Notes under the pieces: generated by a model | What the model saw: only the letters and a program-made list of their open reading frames with translations | Databases searched by the model: none | What the model was told of the DNA's origin: nothing | Assembly: GCF_035593305.1 (NCBI RefSeq) | Contig: NZ_CP141615.1 | Coordinates: forward strand, 1,178,001-1,242,000 | Origin: Limnochorda sp. L945t | GTDB taxonomy: Bacteria; Bacillota; Limnochordia; Limnochordales; Geochordaceae | DNA length: 64,000 bases | Direction of reading: 5' to 3' | Program-made: the position numbers and the translations under genes | Shown: positions 1-9,602 of the stretch, in pieces | How positions within the stretch are numbered: position 1 is the stretch's first letter | Layout: each line of letters starts with the position of its first letter

Positions 1-1
1 G

Positions 2-142
2 CCCCTGGCCTACATCACGACCGGTCAGGGCGTGCCGGACGACATCGAGGCGGCCGACGGGGCTGCCGTCGCCCGCTGGGTCCTTTCGCCATGGGTGGAC
101 GAAGCGATCTTCGAGCGCCTGGGCGAGCGGACAGAGGCATAG
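2..142 (+). CDS. flhF: Flagellar SRP-type GTPase FlhF, C-terminal end (partial)
   Basis: Only the last 46 codons are present; the gene begins upstream of the window. The visible peptide starts PLAYITTGQGVPDDIE, the closing motif of SRP54/FtsY/FlhF GTPases (ITTGQ.VPDDI), which contributes to the nucleotide pocket. The immediately following FlhG decides FlhF over FtsY or Ffh, because flhF-flhG adjacency is standard in Firmicute flagellar operons. FlhF recruits and places flagellar basal bodies at the membrane. The stop TAG lies 13 bases before the flhG start, consistent with co-transcription. Family call is good; no statement can be made about the missing N-terminal and GTPase parts. Confidence 0.82.
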   Translation, partial: PLAYITTGQGVPDDIEAADGAAVARWVLSPWVDEAIFERLGERTEA

Positions 143-155
143 GGGGGCATGGGAG

Positions 156-1115
156 GTGGCACGCGCGAACGGTCGACCCGGCTCCGCCGGCTGGACGCCG
201 CCGGTCGCCGACCAGGCGGCGGGCCTGCGGGCGCTCTTGGCCGGCGTGTCCGGGCCCGGGCCGTCGCCGCCGGCGGCGGAGGAGGCCGCCGGAACGGCGC
301 CGGCGGGGCTTGCCCGGGTGATGGCCATCACCAGCGGCAAGGGCGGGGTCGGCAAGACGAGCCTGGCCGTCAATCTGGCCCTGGCCCTGCAGCAGATGGG
401 GACGAAAGTGGCCCTGGTGGACGCCGACATGGGCATGGCCAACGTGGACATCTTGATGGGGCTGGTGCCCGAGCGGCACCTCGGCGACCTCGTGGAGGGG
501 CGATGCACGCTGGACGAGGCGATTTGTGCCGGGCCCGAGGGGGTCGTCGTGCTGCCGGGGGCCTCGGGGCTGTGGGAGCTCGCTTCGATCCGGGGCGAGC
601 CGCTCCAGCGCCTGCTGCAGGAGATCCGCCGGCTCGACCGGCTGGTGGACCTGGTGCTGGTCGATACCGGCGCCGGCATCGGCGAGCAGGTGCTCACCAT
701 GCTCCGGGCGACCCCGGAGGCCGTGCTCGTCGTGACTCCGGAGCCCACCTCGCTCACCGACGCGTACGGGCTGGTCAAGGTGCTGGCCCGCTCCGGGAGC
801 CTGCCCCGGTTGCATTGCGTGGTCAACATGCACAAGAGCGCCCACGAGGCCACCGCCGCGGCGAATCGCCTGCGGACCGTCGCCCGGCGGTTCCTGGGGA
901 TCGAGATCACCCCCCTCGGGAGCGTGCCGTTCGACCCGGTGGTGAGCCGGGCCGTGCTCGACCAGGTACCCCTTCTCTTGCGCTTTCCGCACAGCGCGGC
1001 CGCCGGCGCCGTCCGGGAAATTGCCGGCCGCCTGGCCCAGGCTCCGGCTTCGCAGCGAAGCCGGTCCGGAGGACTGAGCGGCACCCTGCGGCGAATGCTG
1101 CGAGGGTGGGCGTGA
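156..1115 (+). CDS. flhG: MinD-like ATPase FlhG, flagellar number and placement regulator
   Basis: ParA/MinD-family ATPase that partners FlhF to control flagellar site and number. The N-terminus carries DQAAGLR (residues 19-25), the FlhG motif that stimulates FlhF GTP hydrolysis. A deviant Walker A follows, SGKGGVGKT (60-68), then VDADMGMANVDIL, typical of MinD/FlhG. The C-terminus is basic and ends LRRMLRGWA, which could bind membrane. Length 319 aa is slightly above the roughly 300 aa usual for the family. The GTG at 156 is chosen because the DQA motif must be included; a start at the ATG at 321 would remove it. No strong Shine-Dalgarno is seen at a good distance. Confidence 0.9.
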   Translation: MARANGRPGSAGWTPPVADQAAGLRALLAGVSGPGPSPPAAEEAAGTAPAGLARVMAITSGKGGVGKTSLAVNLALALQQMGTKVALVDADMGMANVDILMGLVPERHLGDLVEGRCTLDEAICAGPEGVVVLPGASGLWELASIRGEPLQRLLQEIRRLDRLVDLVLVDTGAGIGEQVLTMLRATPEAVLVVTPEPTSLTDAYGLVKVLARSGSLPRLHCVVNMHKSAHEATAAANRLRTVARRFLGIEITPLGSVPFDPVVSRAVLDQVPLLLRFPHSAAAGAVREIAGRLAQAPASQRSRSGGLSGTLRRMLRGWA

Positions 1116-1162
1116 CGGCCGAGGAACCAGCCGACTAGCGGAACGGGGGGTCGGAAACGGGA

Positions 1163-1840
1163 GTGGCGGCGCAGGAACCACCGGTAGCACTCAACGATCT
1201 GGTGGAGGTCGAAGTGCGGGAGGGCCCCATGGCAGGGCGGTACCGGACCCGCGTGGAGGGGGTAGCCCCTGGCCGCCTGACGCTGGCGGTGCCGATGTAC
1301 CGCGGGGCCAAAGTTTCCATTCCCGTCGGCTCGGCGGTGAGCGTGCTGGTGCTGAAGGCGGACCCCGTCCGGGGAGCGCGTTACCAGGGCGAGACCCGGG
1401 TGATCGAGCGGCTGGAGGAGCGACAGGTCCCCCTGGTGGTGTTGGAGATGCCCCGGTGGCAGCGCATCCAGCTCCGGAGCTTCCTGCGGGTCCCGGTGCG
1501 GGTGCCGGTGCGCTGGCGCAGGCCTGTCCCGCCCGGCAGTCCCGGCGGCGCCTGGGGAGAAGCGGAGAGCCGGGACCTGGGGGGTGGCGGCGTCCTGCTG
1601 TGGTTTCGCGACGGCCCGTGGATGGACCCCGGGACGGCGCTCGAGCTCGCCCTGGAGCTCCCCACGGGCATCGTCGAGGCTGCGGGTGAGGTGGTGCGGG
1701 TGGTGGAGCCGCAGCAGGCCGAGCAAGAAGGCCGCGAGGTGGCCGTCAAGTTCACGGGCATCCTGGAGCGGGACCGGGATCGCATCATTGCCTACTTGCT
1801 GCGCCGGCAGGCGGAGATGCGGCGCATGGGGCTCATCTGA
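1163..1840 (+). CDS. PilZ-domain flagellar protein (YcgR/DgrA-like)
   Basis: 225-aa protein with an N-terminal YcgR-type beta domain (about 1-95) and a C-terminal PilZ domain (about 98-220). PilZ proteins bind cyclic di-GMP; YcgR/DgrA members brake flagellar rotation in response. The first ligand motif RxxxR is present as R105-S-F-L-R109. The second motif, normally (D/N)xSxxG, reads DLGGGG, so the serine is replaced by glycine and affinity could be altered. The position between flhG and fliA fits a flagellar role. GTG start; a weak G-rich stretch lies upstream. Function is inferred from fold and context. Confidence 0.75.
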   Translation: MAAQEPPVALNDLVEVEVREGPMAGRYRTRVEGVAPGRLTLAVPMYRGAKVSIPVGSAVSVLVLKADPVRGARYQGETRVIERLEERQVPLVVLEMPRWQRIQLRSFLRVPVRVPVRWRRPVPPGSPGGAWGEAESRDLGGGGVLLWFRDGPWMDPGTALELALELPTGIVEAAGEVVRVVEPQQAEQEGREVAVKFTGILERDRDRIIAYLLRRQAEMRRMGLI

Positions 1841-1859
1841 GGAAGGCGTGGGAACGCGG

Positions 1860-2654
1860 GTGGCAACCGAACCGGAGGTCGCGTCTTTGCCCGTCTCCTC
1901 CCGGCTGGCCGCCGTGTGGAAGGAGTTCAAGGAGCACCGCTCCCCGCACTTGCGGGAGCAGCTCATCCTGGAGTACGCCCCGCTGGTCAAGCACGTGGCG
2001 GGACGCCTGGCGGTGGTGCTGCCCCCTTACGTGGAGTTCGACGACCTGGTCAGTTACGGCATCTTCGGGCTCGTGGAGGCGGTGGAGCGCTACGACTTCG
2101 AGCGGGGCGTGAAGTTCGAGACCTATGCGGCGGCCCGGATCCGGGGCGCCATCATCGACGGGTTGCGGGCGGCGGACTGGGTACCCCGGTCAGTGCGGCA
2201 CAAGGCCCGGGAGCTGGAGAAGAAGCTGGCCCAACTGGAAAGCCAGCTCGGAAGGGCCGCCAGCGACGAAGAGATCGCCAACGCGCTCGGCATCTCGATG
2301 CAGGAGTACGACCGGCTGATGAGCGAGCTGGCGGGGGCGCAGCTGGTCTCCCTGGACGAGGTATGGGTGGCCGACCCCGAGGAGGAGAGCCAGCTCAAGC
2401 TGATGGAGACCGTCTCCGACGCAGCCTCTCCGAGCCCCGCCGAGGAAGCGGAAGAGCGTGACCTGGAGCGCATGCTGGCGCAAGCCATCGATCGGCTGCC
2501 CGAGAGGGAGCGCCTCGTCATCGCCCTCTACTACAAGGAGGGGTTGACGCTCAAGGAGATCGGGCGGGTGCTCGGGGTGACCGAGTCGAGGGTGTGCCAG
2601 ATCCACACCAAGGCCATCGTGCGCCTTCGCTCGCACCTGCAGCAGGCGAGCTGA
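1860..2654 (+). CDS. fliA: Flagellar/motility sigma factor (FliA/SigD family)
   Basis: Sigma-70 family factor that directs RNA polymerase to late flagellar and chemotaxis promoters. Region 2 is clear (FDDLVSYGIFGLVEAVERYD, then RIRGAIIDGLRAADWVPRSV), the RxxxxDxLR pattern shared by SigD, FliA and WhiG. Region 3 lies around SLGRAASDEEIANALG-type sequence and region 4 ends the protein (LPERERLVIALYYKEGLTLK, then a helix-turn-helix). Length about 264 aa is typical. Start is uncertain: GTG at 1860 is chosen with GGAAGG at 1841-1846 at a long spacing; GTG at 1848 is in frame but almost touches that Shine-Dalgarno. It is the last recognisable sigma gene of the flagellar operon. Confidence 0.9.
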   Translation: MATEPEVASLPVSSRLAAVWKEFKEHRSPHLREQLILEYAPLVKHVAGRLAVVLPPYVEFDDLVSYGIFGLVEAVERYDFERGVKFETYAAARIRGAIIDGLRAADWVPRSVRHKARELEKKLAQLESQLGRAASDEEIANALGISMQEYDRLMSELAGAQLVSLDEVWVADPEEESQLKLMETVSDAASPSPAEEAEERDLERMLAQAIDRLPERERLVIALYYKEGLTLKEIGRVLGVTESRVCQIHTKAIVRLRSHLQQAS

Positions 2655-2732
2655 CGCCGTACGTGAGGCCCGCCCGAGCGCGGGGCGGACAGTGGACCGC
2701 AAAGGGGAGGGAAAGGCCCGGAGCCCTCAACG

Positions 2733-3083
2733 ATGTCCATGCGCAACGTGGACCTGCAGACGCTTCTCCCGAGGGCCCAAGAGGCGTCACGAGCCCAGGA
2801 CGCCACGCACCGCCAGCTTCAGATCGCGCAGCAGGCCACCTCCGAGCAAACCCGCCGTTCCCAGGAACAGCAGGCCCGCCAGGTGCGCGCCCCTGACCGG
2901 ACGGAGCACAGGCGAGTCAGCGACGCCACCGACGAACACCGCCGCCGCCAGCGACAGGATCGCCCCGCCGCGCAGCGCGCTCGGGCCCGGGAGAGTCGCA
3001 AGCCTGCTCCGGCCGAGCCGGCAGCTGCCTTTCGCCCTCCTGCGGTACCGGGCCTCGGGCAGCACGTGGACGTGCGGGCGTGA
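2733..3083 (+). CDS. Small Gln/Arg-rich protein downstream of fliA, function unknown
   Basis: 116-aa hydrophilic protein, N-terminus MSMRNVDLQTLLPRAQEASR, then a long stretch rich in Q, R, E and A likely to be helical or disordered. No signal peptide, membrane segment or catalytic motif is seen. Small proteins with an LQ.(I/L)LPRA.E start are, to my recollection, found after the motility sigma gene in several Clostridia-like flagellar operons. That and the position 78 bases after fliA support a real gene despite biased composition. GGAG lies 9-10 bases before the ATG. The last residues abut a promoter at 3084. Function cannot be assigned. Confidence 0.55.
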   Translation: MSMRNVDLQTLLPRAQEASRAQDATHRQLQIAQQATSEQTRRSQEQQARQVRAPDRTEHRRVSDATDEHRRRQRQDRPAAQRARARESRKPAPAEPAAAFRPPAVPGLGQHVDVRA

Positions 3084-3112
3084 TTGAGAAGCCAGGGGCC
3101 CTGTGATATACT
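3084..3112 (+). promoter_or_regulatory. Sigma-A promoter for rpsB
   Basis: TTGAGA at 3084-3089 and TATACT at 3107-3112 are separated by 17 bases, and the -10 is preceded by TGA in the extended -10 position (3104-3106). It starts immediately after the preceding stop codon and leaves a leader of about 130 bases before rpsB. This separates the motility operon from the translation operon. Confidence 0.8.
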
Positions 3113-3183
3113 ACGCCCCGGCGTTTACCAGCACACACGCCGTTCTTGCGACCCGGGCGGCGGTGCCGGGGCAGGGTTCGTCC

Positions 3184-3230
3184 CGCTCGGCTCCCCCGGG
3201 GATGAGGCGGCGGCGGTCAACAACCGAGCG
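3184..3230 (+). promoter_or_regulatory. rpsB leader stem-loop
   Basis: CGCTCGG (3184-3190) and CCGAGCG (3224-3230) are a perfect 7-bp inverted repeat in the 5' leader, closing just upstream of the GGAGGAGG ribosome site (about 3235-3242). Ribosomal protein S2 leaders are autoregulated in many bacteria, so a regulatory role is possible. I could not match it to a specific known S2 RNA motif. Confidence 0.35.
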
Positions 3231-3250
3231 CCGGGGAGGAGGTGAACGGG

Positions 3251-4123
3251 ATGGCTGTCATCTCCATGAAGCAGCTGCTGGAGGCCGGCGTCCACTTTGG
3301 CCACCAGACCCGCCGGTGGAACCCCAAGATGGCCCGCTACATCTACACCGAGCGCAACGGGATCTACATCATCGACCTGCAGGAGACCGTCCGCAAGCTC
3401 GACGAGGCGTACCGCTTCGTCAAGGAGACGGTCCAGGACGGCGGGACCGTGCTCTTCGTCGGTACCAAGAAGCAGGCTCAGGACACGGTCAAGGAAGAGG
3501 CCCAGCGCTGCGGCATGTTCTACGTCAACCAGCGGTGGCTGGGCGGCACGCTCACCAATTTCAATACCATCAAGGGGCGGCTGCGCCGGCTGGACGAGCT
3601 CGACCGGATGGAGACCGAGGGCGTCTTCGACCGGCTCCCCAAGAAGGAAGTCCTGCAGCTGCGCAAGGAGAAGCAGAAGCTGGAGCGCTTCCTGTCCGGC
3701 ATCCGTCACATGCAGACCCTTCCCAGGGTTCTGTTCGTGATCGATCCCCGCAAGGAGGCCAACGCCGTCCGGGAGGCCCGCAAACTCGGGATCAAGGTGG
3801 TCGCGATCGTCGACACCAACTGCGACCCGGACGAGGTGGATTACGTGATCCCGGGCAACGACGACGCCATTCGGGCGGTACGGCTCATCACCCACAAGAT
3901 CGCCGACGCGGTCATGGAGGCCCGGGAGGGCCAGGAGGGGCCGGCGGCCAGCGAGGCGGGTGAGCAGGCCCACGAGCAGCAGGGCGCGGTACCGGAGGGC
4001 CAGGAGCAGACGGTCTATCCGGTGGATGGCGAGGCGGCACCCGGCGACGGCGGCTCCCAGGGCGGCGTCGCCGTCGAGGCCGAAGCGTCTCGGGGTGACG
4101 TGTACACCAAAGCGGGTTCGTAA
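3251..4123 (+). CDS. rpsB: 30S ribosomal protein S2
   Basis: Component of the 30S head that binds S1 and the mRNA exit region. The start [20 protein letters not shown] is the signature of bacterial S2, followed by [10 protein letters not shown] and WLGGTLTNF, all canonical. The core ends near residue 225 and is followed by about 65 residues rich in E, G, Q and A, longer than the roughly 235-250 aa usual in Firmicutes. ATG at 3251 is preferred to GTG at 3242 because GAGGAGGTG ends six bases before it and the protein start matches the family. First gene of the rpsB-tsf-pyrH-frr series. Confidence 0.97.
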   Translation: MAVISMKQLLEAGVHFGHQTRRWNPKMARYIYTERNGIYIIDLQETVRKLDEAYRFVKETVQDGGTVLFVGTKKQAQDTVKEEAQRCGMFYVNQRWLGGTLTNFNTIKGRLRRLDELDRMETEGVFDRLPKKEVLQLRKEKQKLERFLSGIRHMQTLPRVLFVIDPRKEANAVREARKLGIKVVAIVDTNCDPDEVDYVIPGNDDAIRAVRLITHKIADAVMEAREGQEGPAASEAGEQAHEQQGAVPEGQEQTVYPVDGEAAPGDGGSQGGVAVEAEASRGDVYTKAGS

Positions 4124-4154
4124 CAGCGTGGATCGACGAGGGCCTGGCGATGGG

Positions 4155-4191
4155 TGGTGCGGCAGCCCTGCAAGGAAAGGCTGCCGCACCA
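4155..4191 (+). terminator. Perfect 13-bp hairpin between rpsB and tsf (attenuator candidate)
   Basis: TGGTGCGGCAGCC (4155-4167) and GGCTGCCGCACCA (4179-4191) form a perfect 13-bp stem with an 11-nt loop. Only TTGTCAT follows, not a clear U-run, so it is a weak intrinsic terminator at best. Its place between rpsB and tsf suggests attenuation or mRNA processing that lowers tsf relative to rpsB. Confidence 0.6.
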
Positions 4192-4243
4192 TTGTCATGG
4201 GGACAACCTAATCCGGGAGACCATGGAAGGCGGGTATGCACAC

Positions 4244-6576
<2,333 letters not shown>

Positions 6577-6580
6577 CCGG

Positions 6581-6868
6581 TTGGACCAGGAGCGGCGAGA
6601 GCCCGCGGCGGCGGGCGGGGCCGGCCCGGAAGCGCCGCCGGACGTGGTCGGGCTGGAGCTCGAGGCGGCGCTGCGGCGCCTGGGCGGGCGCTACCGTTGC
6701 ACGCTGCGCTTCACGGCGCCGCCCCGGCCCAGGGGGGAGAAGGGGGCGGTACGCGTCGTCGCGCAGCGGCGCGTGATGCGGCCGGGCACGGAGGCCTTGC
6801 ACGCCATCGAGCTCGTGTGTGCGAGAGAGTATTACGAGCAACGCCCCGGCCTCGACGGGGAGGCGTGA
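6581..6868 (+). CDS. Small PASTA-like protein between frr and uppS
   Basis: 95-aa protein beginning at a TTG. After a 20-residue polar N-terminus, the segment DVVGLELEAALRRLGGRY, a TAPPRPRGEKGAV stretch and VRVVAQRRVMRPG resemble the repeat pattern of PASTA domains (VGL..eeA...L...G, PP....G.VV.Q.p..G). It lacks a signal peptide or membrane helix, so if PASTA-like it would act in the cytoplasm. GGAGG about ten bases upstream overlaps the end of frr. It sits between frr and uppS and probably belongs to the operon. Function unknown; the PASTA resemblance is by eye. Confidence 0.6.
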   Translation: MDQERREPAAAGGAGPEAPPDVVGLELEAALRRLGGRYRCTLRFTAPPRPRGEKGAVRVVAQRRVMRPGTEALHAIELVCAREYYEQRPGLDGEA

Positions 6869-6870
6869 GG

Positions 6871-7725
6871 ATGCATGACGCCGGCTCCGTAGGCTCGTCG
6901 GCCCCGCGCCCCCACCGGATGCTGGCGCGGCTGGCCGACCGGGTCTGGCTGCACCTGGCCGAGAGCAGCTGGCCCTGGATCAACGTGCGCAGCGAAGAGC
7001 ATCGCCTGCTGATGGAGCTGGACCCGGCGCGTATCCCACGGCACGTCGCCATCATCATGGATGGCAACGGACGGTGGGCGCAGCGCCGCGGGCTGATGCG
7101 GACCGCCGGCCACAGGGCCGGGGTGCGCAGCCTCAAGGAAGCGGTGCGTACCTGTGCGAAACTGGGCGTCGAGGTTTTGAGCGTCTTCGCTTTCTCCACG
7201 GAAAACTGGCAGCGTCCGGCCGCGGAAGTGGACATGTTGATGCGCCTGCTCACGGAGGTGCTCCGGGAAGAAATCGACGAGATCGACGAAGCGGGGGTGC
7301 GGGTTCACGCTATCGGCCGCCTGGATGGGTTGCCCCAGGACGTGGTCCAGCAGATTCGCGCAGCCGAGGCTCGCACCCGGGCCAATCGCCACATGCTGCT
7401 CAACGTTGCGCTCAACTACGGGGGACGGGCCGAGATCGTGGACGCAGCCGTACGCCTGGCCCAAGACGTGGCGGCCGGCAAGGTCTCCCCGGAGACGGTC
7501 GACGAGGAGAGCTTCTCCCGTTACCTGTACACGGCCGGCCTTCCGGACCCGGACCTCCTGATTCGCACGGGAGGCGAGTATCGCGTCAGCAACTTCATGC
7601 TCTGGCAACTGGCCTACTCGGAGCTATGGGTCACACCGGTCTTCTGGCCGGATTTCCGGCGCGTCCACCTGCTGCAGGCCATCGTCGATTACCAGCGACG
7701 TCATCGCCGCTTCGGAAAGGTCTAG
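6871..7725 (+). CDS. uppS: Undecaprenyl diphosphate synthase (isoprenyl transferase)
   Basis: Cis-prenyltransferase that elongates farnesyl diphosphate to undecaprenyl diphosphate, the lipid carrier for peptidoglycan. The phosphate-binding IIMDGNGRWAQRRG motif is intact, as are SVFAFSTENWQRP and the C-terminal PDPDLLIRTGGEYRVSNFML. The catalytic segment starts about 55 residues into the protein; the N-terminal extension MHDAGSVGSSAPRPHRM onwards is longer than in most family members. ATG at 6871 follows GGGGAGG with about eight bases' spacing. Followed by cdsA after six bases, the standard order. Confidence 0.95.
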   Translation: MHDAGSVGSSAPRPHRMLARLADRVWLHLAESSWPWINVRSEEHRLLMELDPARIPRHVAIIMDGNGRWAQRRGLMRTAGHRAGVRSLKEAVRTCAKLGVEVLSVFAFSTENWQRPAAEVDMLMRLLTEVLREEIDEIDEAGVRVHAIGRLDGLPQDVVQQIRAAEARTRANRHMLLNVALNYGGRAEIVDAAVRLAQDVAAGKVSPETVDEESFSRYLYTAGLPDPDLLIRTGGEYRVSNFMLWQLAYSELWVTPVFWPDFRRVHLLQAIVDYQRRHRRFGKV

Positions 7726-7731
7726 AGCGCG

Positions 7732-8550
7732 GTGTTCGCCCGGCGAGCCGTGACGGCGGCGGCAGGCGCGCCCATCCTGCTGGTCACGCTGTACGCGGGT
7801 GGCGTTTGGTGGGCGCTGACGCTGGCCATCATTGCGGTATGGGGCTCGCTCGAGCTGGGCGATCTCTTCGTCGCGAAAGGCGCCGGACAGCCCCAGCGCG
7901 ACGTCCTGATCCTGGCGGGGTTGGCGGGAGTCTTGCTGGCGCCGGCCATGCAACATCTCGCCGGCACGCACTGGCCCCGGACCCTGCCGCTGCTGCTGCC
8001 GACGCTCGTGCTGGGGTATGCGGCCTTGCGGGCATGGCTGCGCGGGGCGAGCGTGCTCCTGGAGGCCGCGGCGGCCGCCTTCGCCTTTTCGTACGTGGGG
8101 GTGCTCATGGGCTTTTGGTGGTTGCTGCGCAGCCATCCCGAGCTCGGTTGGCCGTACGCCATGGTGGTGCTGGTCGGGACCTGGGCGACCGACATCGGCG
8201 CCTTTGCGGTCGGGCGCCTGATGGGGCGCCACCGGCTGCTCCCCAGGGTGTCGCCGGGCAAGACGTGGGAGGGCGCCATCGGAGGGGCCGTCGTGGGGTG
8301 TGCCGTGGTGGTGTGGTTGGGCGGAAAGGTGGCGCAGATGGCCGGCTGGATGCCGGTGGGGTTGGGAGCGGTGACGACGGTGGCGGCCCAGCTCGGGGAC
8401 CTTGCGGAGTCGGCGCTCAAGCGCGACGCTAACGTGAAAGATTCCGGTTGGCTTTTGCCGGGACACGGCGGTATCCTGGACCGGATGGACAGTGTCCTGA
8501 CCAGCGGGCTCGCCGCTTATCTCTTTGCCATCCTGATGGCCAGGCTGTAG
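7732..8550 (+). CDS. cdsA: Phosphatidate cytidylyltransferase
   Basis: Integral membrane enzyme making CDP-diacylglycerol from phosphatidate and CTP, gateway to phospholipids. 272 aa with about seven or eight hydrophobic segments. The catalytic region carries SPGKTWEGAIGG and the CdsA signature SALKRDANVKDSG followed by LPGHGGILDRMDS, with the metal-binding aspartates. GTG start six bases after uppS. In many Firmicutes dxr follows cdsA; here rseP follows directly. Confidence 0.95.
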   Translation: MFARRAVTAAAGAPILLVTLYAGGVWWALTLAIIAVWGSLELGDLFVAKGAGQPQRDVLILAGLAGVLLAPAMQHLAGTHWPRTLPLLLPTLVLGYAALRAWLRGASVLLEAAAAAFAFSYVGVLMGFWWLLRSHPELGWPYAMVVLVGTWATDIGAFAVGRLMGRHRLLPRVSPGKTWEGAIGGAVVGCAVVVWLGGKVAQMAGWMPVGLGAVTTVAAQLGDLAESALKRDANVKDSGWLLPGHGGILDRMDSVLTSGLAAYLFAILMARL

Positions 8551-8561
8551 GGGCGGATCGC

Positions 8562-9587
8562 GTGACGCTCAACGGGATCGTAGCCTTCGTTCTCGTCTTC
8601 GGTACCATCGTGCTCGTGCACGAATTGGGCCACTTCCTGGTGGCCAAAGCCGTGGGGGTCATGGTCCGCGACTTCTCCATCGGCTTCGGGCCCGCTCTGG
8701 TGCGCTGGAGGCGGCGGGGCACGTACTACTCGTTGCGACTGCTGCCGCTGGGGGGCTTCGTGCGCCTCGAGGGCATGGAAAACCCGGCCGAGTCGCCGCC
8801 GGGTGACCAGGGCGAGCCGCCGCTGGCGCCGTCCGACCCACGGCGATTCACCAACCGCCCGATGTGGCAGAGGGTGCTCACCATCGCCGCCGGCCCGGCC
8901 ATGAACTTCGTCCTGGCCGGGGTATTGCTCGCCTACTTCTTCGTGCCGCCCGTCGTCCAGGGGATCGAGCCGGGAGGGCCGGCGGCCGTGGCCGGGATCG
9001 AGCCGGGAGATCGGATCGTGCGCATCGGCGACCTCCGCACCCCCACCGGCGCCCGGGTGCAGCGAGCCGTGCTGACCGCTCCCGAGGGCGCCAGGCTCCC
9101 GGTCTGGATCGAGCGGGACGGGCGGATCCGTCAGGTCGTGGTCGAGGTGGCCCGGCAAGACGGGCGGGGATACATCGGGATCCGGATGGGAGGGGCCCGC
9201 CCGTGGCCCCAGGCGTTGTACGGCGGATTCGTCCAGATGCTGGACTCGACGGGGGACATCGTCCGGATCATCGCCCGGATGCTCGGCGGAAGGGAGCCGG
9301 TCCAGGTCGCAGGCCCGGTCGGCATCTTCTCGATGGTCCAGGAGGCGGCCCAGCAAGGCCCGGCCAATCTGATCGGGCTGGCGGCCATCCTCAACATCAA
9401 CCTCGGCCTCATCAACCTGCTGCCCCTGCCGGTGCTCGACGGCGGGTGGCTCCTGTTCATGGGGATCGAGTGGGTACGGCGCCGGCCCCTGGAGCCGCAG
9501 CTGCAGTCGCTGGCCCAGATGGTGGGGCTGATGCTGCTCATCGGATTGATGTTGCTGGCCACGTACTTCGACCTTCTGCGCGGGTAG
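8562..9587 (+). CDS. rseP: Site-2 membrane metalloprotease RseP/RasP
   Basis: Intramembrane zinc protease that cleaves anti-sigma factors and remnant signal peptides. The active-site HELGH lies at residues 20-24 in the first membrane helix, and the partner motif NLLPLPVLDGG in the third, giving the metal-binding aspartate. Between them is one PDZ domain (about residues 125-205, with GIEPGDRIVRIG), and FTNRPMWQR precedes the second helix. GTG at 8562, 341 aa. Adjacent to cdsA and proS as in Bacillus rasP, but with no dxr before it. Confidence 0.94.
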   Translation: MTLNGIVAFVLVFGTIVLVHELGHFLVAKAVGVMVRDFSIGFGPALVRWRRRGTYYSLRLLPLGGFVRLEGMENPAESPPGDQGEPPLAPSDPRRFTNRPMWQRVLTIAAGPAMNFVLAGVLLAYFFVPPVVQGIEPGGPAAVAGIEPGDRIVRIGDLRTPTGARVQRAVLTAPEGARLPVWIERDGRIRQVVVEVARQDGRGYIGIRMGGARPWPQALYGGFVQMLDSTGDIVRIIARMLGGREPVQVAGPVGIFSMVQEAAQQGPANLIGLAAILNINLGLINLLPLPVLDGGWLLFMGIEWVRRRPLEPQLQSLAQMVGLMLLIGLMLLATYFDLLRG

Positions 9588-9602
9588 GGGGACCTGTCAG
9601 CG

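Noticed and set aside
2692-3087. Alternative 131-codon frame overlapping the small gene after fliA
   Set aside because: Arg/Pro/Ser-rich shadow frame; the chosen frame has the LQTLLPRAQE-like N-terminus and a better ribosome site.
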